The notes under the pieces: model-generated
What the model saw: the letters and a program-made list of their open reading frames with translations, nothing else
The model's database searches: none
Told to the model about the DNA's origin: nothing
Translations under genes and position numbers: made by a program
In this document: in pieces, positions 59,355 to 64,000 of the stretch
How the letters are laid out: each line of letters starts with the position of its first letter
How positions within the stretch are numbered: the first letter of the stretch is position 1
DNA from: Acanthosepion pharaonis
Taxonomy: Eukaryota > Mollusca > Cephalopoda > Sepiida > Sepiidae
Assembly (NCBI GenBank): GCA_903632075.3
Contig: CAHIKZ030001783.1
Coordinates: 152,001-216,000 of the forward strand
Reading direction: 5' to 3'
Length of the DNA: 64,000 nucleotides

Positions 59355-59580
59355 AATGGTAATGGTGAGATTAAAAAATTATAAGGAAACATTCAGCATT
59401 CATTCACTGCATTACTGTTAGTTGAATTTTTTTTTTTCTCTTAAAACATTTTTTCAGAGAAATAGGCTATTCAAATCCACTGTTATTGTTCCTTCTAGTA
59501 TTGATAGGATATTCCTTCCTAACTTTTTTAACCAAGTCAACAATTTTAATATATTACTATTTTCCTTGTAATTACAAGAT
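59355..59580 (+). repeat. Interspersed repeat family B, copy 6
   Basis: GGAATGGTAATGGT, TATAAGGAAACATTCAGCATT, TTCTAGTATTGATAGGATATT. The start is partly deleted. Confidence 0.5.
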
Positions 59581-59604
59581 ACTGCATTTGTGATGAATAA
59601 AAAA

Positions 59605-59815
59605 AAAAAAAAAGGAATGACTATAATAAACAAACAAAAAAGAATGACTATAAAAAAGAAAAGGAATGACTATAAAAAAGAGAATTGTAGTATCTATAAT
59701 AATGGGAATGCCTAAAAAAGGACAAAAAGGGGTTTAAAGAATGCCTATAAAGGAGGACGATGAGGGGGAATGCCTATAAAGGAGGACGAGAGGGGGAATA
59801 ACTATATTATAAAAG
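59605..59815 (+). repeat. Purine-rich degenerate tandem repeat
   Basis: Units of GGAATGACTATAAAAAAGA and then GGAATGCCTATAAAGGAGGA recur about six times with variation. Confidence 0.7.
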
Positions 59816-59882
59816 GAAAAATAATTAATAAAAATATAATTAATTAATAAATATATTAATAAATATTAAATAATATTAATTA

Positions 59883-59923
<41 letters not shown>

Positions 59924-59990
59924 TATATATATATATATATATTAATTAATTAATTAAATATTAATATATATATATATAATATATATCAGT
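59815..59990. repeat. TA/TTAA-rich simple repeat
   Basis: TA runs mixed with TTAATAAAT steps. No other content. Confidence 0.85.
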
Positions 59991-61048
59991 TATTTGCTGT
60001 ATAGGTAACAGTGTACCCTAAATAAAATAGATCTGCAGCTACATTTTCACCACAAGACACAATATACACCTAATCGAACAAAATTATAAAGGTTACTCTG
60101 ATTATTATGCATAAAAGGCAAAATATATTTTTTTTTTTTGTAGATTAGGTAGGATAATTTGAAATGATGTTCAATCTCAGTATATAAGCTATGAATAGTA
60201 GTGGTGTCGTCCACATGCTGATATACCCCTTCAATGCTGTTTTCATTCCATGCTATAATATAGTAAATCTGCCTTCAACAAAAACTTGCTTGGCATTTTG
60301 TATATATATGAGGTTACTAGCCTGTGTTTGTGCTTATTTTCTTGTGTTTTTTCTTCAGTTCTAGCTCATTTAATTTTCTTCCTTTTCCAGCAATGGATAG
60401 GGTTTATCTTAATACATTTCGATTTCAAAGTTCATTATTTCAAGGAAATAAATTAGAAAATCTTATATTGACAAGTTGATAAGAATGCATTTGAAAGTCT
60501 AGAAAAGAAACCTTTTCAACACCATAAGACTTAAAAGTACCTTTTAGCTTTTACTTACCATGCACAAGTGTTTTGAGATAAATCTGTTAAAAAATTTGTG
60601 ATTTTATATTTGAAAATGATTGACCCAAACATTCCTGAAGCTGTGAAGTTGCTGTCAATCAATTTTGACAATTCCTACTACAACTGTTTATATGTGGAAT
60701 GTTGTTTTCTGCTTAAATGAAAAATTAAAACTACATTAGGAACAGAATGAAATTCAAAGACTTTCGTCACTTTTTTTAACATTCCATTGAAAAGGAAAGA
60801 CTTAACAAAATTGGAGCAAGATTTAAACTTTCAAAAAAAAAAAAAAAAAAAAAAGTGATAGATATTTTTACTACAAAGGAAGAGAGAAGAATGGATTTCC
60901 TGTACAAATAGGTTTATATAATTAGTAAATAAACTTTTTAATATTTATTTATTATATACTGACAAATCTTTGGATGACATCTTATTACATAATGCTCACA
61001 TGCTGCTAACCTGAAGTAATTACTGATGGCACATGCCTCATATATATA

Positions 61049-61080
61049 TGTGTGTGTATATATATATATATATATATACA
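61049..61080. repeat. (GT)n(TA)n microsatellite
   Basis: Short GT run then TA run, immediately before Tc1 copy 2. Confidence 0.85.
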
Positions 61081-61089
61081 CTGGGTATA

Positions 61090-61713
61090 AGAAAAGGTGT
61101 AATTAAAATTGTCCAAATTGTGTTACAGTATAATTATTCATCCCACAAAAATTTTTTAATAAAAAAAAAAAAGCTCTGAACTAATTGAGTTTCTTTTTTT
61201 TTCCAATTTTTCAGATAAGACGTTTAGCAATCAAATGACACCTTTTTTCATAAGAACCACTGAAAAACCCTTTGAGTTATTCAGCTAAAAAAAAAGTAAT
61301 TAAAATTGCTTTGTGTCAGACCCACTGTATACCCAACAAAGCAATGTTATAAGAGTGAAAAAGATAGTCCTTCAGTAATGATACTAACATTCACACCTCT
61401 GACTTTCATCTATAAAAAGTCCATTCAAGAACCATCAAAAAGAATGGTGAATAAGTTTTAAAAAAAAGGGAATAGAAGAAAACTGGATCAGAAGGTCATA
61501 ACAGAAAGAGGGATCATCATTTCAATGAGAAATTAGAAAAGATCCAACTCAATCCAAGAAGAAGACATTTTGATGTGAGAGGAGTTTCAGCTATGACAAT
61601 TCAAAAGCAATGAAAAAAGACTTGAAAATGAAATTATACATGAAACATATGAGGCACCTTGTTACTCCAGGACAGAAAGTTAGTAAAAGGTTAGACATAA
61701 AAAATCATCTTGG

Positions 61714-61720
<7 letters not shown>
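61090..61720 (+). pseudogene. Tc1-like transposase, N-terminal fragment (copy 2)
   Basis: Parallel to 20240-20885: TCATCCCACAAAAA, GAGTTATTCAGCTAAAAA and GTGTCAGACCCACTGT. Coding remnants KKDLKMKLYMKHMRHLVTPG are shared. The frame is broken upstream and no catalytic domain follows. The homology stops at a TA run of about 65 bp. Confidence 0.6.
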
Positions 61721-61784
<64 letters not shown>

Positions 61785-61785
61785 G
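61720..61785. repeat. (TA)n microsatellite truncating Tc1 copy 2
   Basis: Pure TA run directly after the transposase remnant. Confidence 0.95.
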
Positions 61786-61929
61786 GCATATACTTTATAT
61801 TTATACACGTTTCATTAAATAATATAGACAAGTGTTGTCTATTTATTTTATGTAAAATTTTTTCGTATCTTCTGATAAGTTTGATAACATTATCATTAAA
61901 TAAAAAAAAGAAATTCACAATATTTATCC

Positions 61930-62330
61930 ATTATTTTTTAATATAATCTAAGCTTTCGGCTTACTCAAGCCATTATCAAAGATGTAATTACAAACATATC
62001 AAACAATATACGGACACGACAGTGATGATAGTCTGTCATTGTTTTGTTTACATAGTGGATCACTAAGCAACGATGAACACGCGCATATAAGGCGCTAGAA
62101 GCGAAAATCGCACCGCATCTCATGACGTCACACATGACTACACGAGAGTGAATTGGAGAATGAAATAAGGAAAGCCGTTGGTATAAACCAATGGCATTTC
62201 TGTTACCAATTATAGAAATTATAGACATTTAAGAATATTTGTAGAGATTCCATAGTTGATTTTGTTTAGGTTGGGTTTTAACTGTTTGATGTATAATGCT
62301 TCAAGTATTTTTAGTTTTTTTTCTATTAAT
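61930..62330 (-). mobile_element. 3' region of the minus-strand PLE copy, with hammerhead-like end
   Basis: Sequence downstream of the GIY-YIG fragment, less AT-rich than its surroundings and non-coding. Near its end, on the minus strand, TTTGATAATGG is followed by the hairpin GGCTT-GAGT-AAGCC and then GAAAGC (61979-61953). This has the same order as the other hammerhead-like motifs with a diverged first box. I take it as the PLE terminal region. Confidence 0.45.
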
Positions 62331-62735
62331 TTTTCATGTTGAAGTATAGTTGTGTTTTCGACAAGTATTTTACGGAATTTGTCATGTGCGGGCAGGCATG
62401 TTGTTTTAAATGCCTAAAAATGTTAGAGTTTTCATTAAAATGTAGTGTCAAGCATCGTGAAAGCAAGTTTGTGGTGTGACCAACATAAATATTATTTAAT
62501 TTGTTGGAATACACTCTCCCAAAGGGATTTGAATTTATAAACTATGTTGGTTTTTTTGCAAATCGACTTAGGGAGAAGAATCATTCTCAGTATTAAGTTG
62601 GATATACTAGATTTAGTGTAGTATATGATTAATTTAATTTTTTGCTAGGATCTGTAGTTGATATATTAGAATTTACTAAATTTTTTAGTATGTGTTCATA
62701 TTGTTTATAATTAGTATGCATTTGATTTTATATAT
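62326..62735 (-). pseudogene. PLE GIY-YIG endonuclease and linker, minus-strand copy
   Basis: The frame at 62514-62326 holds SNKLNNIYVGHTTNLLSRCL, where NIYVGHTTNLLSRCLTLHF aligns with the GIY-YIG signature (xIYxGxTTxxLxxRxxxH), followed by NSNIFRHLKQHACP. This is a compact GIY-YIG nuclease used by Penelope-like elements for target cleavage. The sequence up to about 62735 repeats, inverted, at 63650-63990. Upstream coding is broken by stops. Confidence 0.65.
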
Positions 62736-62799
62736 AGAAGATTAATATATTTGAGATCGTAGTAGAACATATATTATATCAATAGTTATATATATATAT

Positions 62800-62940
62800 A
62801 TAGGGACATTGGTAAATAAGTTTTATAACATCAAATCAATGAAATTAAATTTCATTGTCAAATCCTAAAAAATTGAAAAACCTGACAATGAAATCATGGC
62901 TTGACTTGATGTTGAAAACTTATTTACCAATGTCCCTGTT
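62800..62940. repeat. Inverted repeat at the junction of the two PLE copies
   Basis: AGGGACATTGGTAAATAAG at 62802 is the reverse complement of CTTATTTACCAATGTCCCT near 62937, with about 35-bp arms. It contains the RT motif A coding stretch in both directions, marking where two head-to-head copies meet. Confidence 0.7.
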
Positions 62941-63320
62941 AGTGAAACTATTGACATAATCATAAGAAATATATACAGTAACTCGAAAAGAAATTAAAAT
63001 TAATCCTAATATATTAAGAAAACTACTATTAACTTGTACTACTGAAGTCCCTTTCAAGATCCTTAATAACAATATATATATACAACGTGATGGTGTCTCC
63101 ATGGGTTCAGTATTGGGCCCGACATTTAAACCAATATACATGTCGAACCTCGAAAATAAGTTATTTACAGATTTTAAAAACCATCAATCTACCTAAGATA
63201 CGTTGATGATATTCTTATGTTAGTTAAAAATACAGATGAAATAATTCAAGAAAAAAACGGTTCCAAAATAATTCTGTCCTTAAATTCACATATGAACTCA
63301 ATACTAATAATAAAATCCCT
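62870..63320 (+). pseudogene. PLE reverse transcriptase fragment
   Basis: On + the frame from 62895 gives LDVENLFTNVPVSETIDIII, the RT motif A region with its catalytic Asp (DV-LFTNVP is typical of Penelope RTs). A frame change leads to QRDGVSMGSVLGPTF (motif B). Another leads to YLRYVDDILMLVKNTDE, the YVDD catalytic box. So three canonical motifs occur in order within about 350 bp but in different frames, and stops are present: the copy is dead. The fingers region is missing at the left junction. Confidence 0.75.
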
Positions 63321-64000
63321 TCCTTGACATATTGATAAACACAAATAATAACAAATTTACTATTTCACCATATAAAAAACCTACAAGCATAAATTCATGT
63401 ACACTTAACTACAAGAGTGAATGCCCATATTACTACAAAATAGCAATTATAAAGAATCTAATACATCGTGCAGAAACTAATTCATCCACCAAATTTTTTT
63501 TTACAGTGAACTAAAGAATATAAAACAGATACTTATTAATAATAGCTTTCCAAACTATATAGTTGATGAACAAATAAGATGCTTTCTTAGAAATCTCAAT
63601 AATAAGCAAATTGTACATAATACTGCTTCTACTGATCTCAAATATATTAATCTCCTATATCGTAATCAAATGCATACTAATTATAAACAAGATGAACACA
63701 TACTAAAAAAATTTAGTAAATTCTAATATATCAACTACAGATCCTAGCAAAAAAAAAATTAAATTAATCATATACTACACTAAATCTAGTATATCCAACT
63801 TAATACTTCGCAATGATTCTTCTCCCCGGTTAGCGATTTGCAAAAAAAACCAACATAGTTTATAAATTCAAGTGCCCTTTGGGAGAGTGTATCTCCAACA
63901 AATTAAATAATATTTATGTTGGTCACACCACAAACTTGCTTTCACGACGCTTGACACTACATTTTAATGAAAACTCTAACATTTTTAGGCATTTAAAACA
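63321..64000 (+). pseudogene. PLE linker and GIY-YIG start, plus-strand copy, cut by the window end
   Basis: After the RT motifs comes a stop-rich linker. From about 63868 the frame gives KCPLGECISNKLNNIYVGHT, then TNLLSRRLTLHFNENSNIFR, the GIY-YIG domain start, running off the window. It pairs almost perfectly with the inverted copy at 62380-62735. The spacing RT to GIY-YIG matches the Penelope order. Confidence 0.65.

Overview
This window looks like AT-rich, gene-poor, repeat-dense animal DNA. Long (TA)n tracts, spliceosomal exon signals and many decayed retroelement families point to a metazoan, most plausibly a mollusc. An octopus-like cephalopod is my best guess. That guess rests on the overall style of the repeats, not on a diagnostic marker. 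Nothing bacterial (operons, Shine-Dalgarno sites, CRISPR) is present.

Only one ordinary host gene is convincing. A large first coding exon lies at 35687-37331 on the + strand. It has a good acceptor, an in-frame upstream stop, an ATG and a strong GTAAGC donor, and it encodes about 545 residues of a protein resembling CCDC142-type coiled-coil proteins. A phase-compatible continuation is proposed at 53741, which would make an intron of about 16.4 kb that holds the whole middle of the window.

The rest is mobile-element debris:
- 0.6-1.6 kb: broken copy of a dispersed multicopy gene.
- 5.9-8.8 kb: LINE 3' ends and unclassified repeats.
- 9.48-10.58 kb: a 39-bp minisatellite with dimeric higher-order structure.
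- 12.96-13.53 kb: a polypyrimidine tract.
- 14.1-15.2 kb: a solo LTR and an inverted-repeat MITE cluster.
- 17.5-19.2 kb: an internally deleted Ty3/Gypsy element with gag, protease and two LTRs.
- 20.2-20.9 and 61.1-61.7 kb: paired Tc1-like fragments.
- 22.8-23.8 kb: a Penelope-like element (PLE) GIY-YIG fragment.
- 26.8-27.2 kb: an RTE-like LINE C-terminus.
- 28.8-29.3 kb: a deleted Tc1/mariner transposase.
- 33.8-34.4 kb: a short mariner with intact terminal repeats.
- 47.3-48.7 kb: 5S rRNA-headed SINEs.
- 61.9-64.0 kb: two head-to-head PLE copies with reverse transcriptase and GIY-YIG remnants.

The most interesting signal is a set of hammerhead-ribozyme-like motifs scattered through unrelated-looking repeat families. 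They share CTGANGA (or a close variant), a short stem II and GAAA. They occur at 22.26, 27.33, 41.43, 41.87, 49.89, 52.24, 52.50, 52.59 and 61.96 kb. One copy, at 27325-27376, has a near-complete hammerhead: core boxes, three helices and a GTC cleavage triplet. Several copies sit in tail-to-tail foldbacks. One family (D) lies beside a recognisable PLE endonuclease remnant, consistent with the known association of PLEs with hammerhead motifs.
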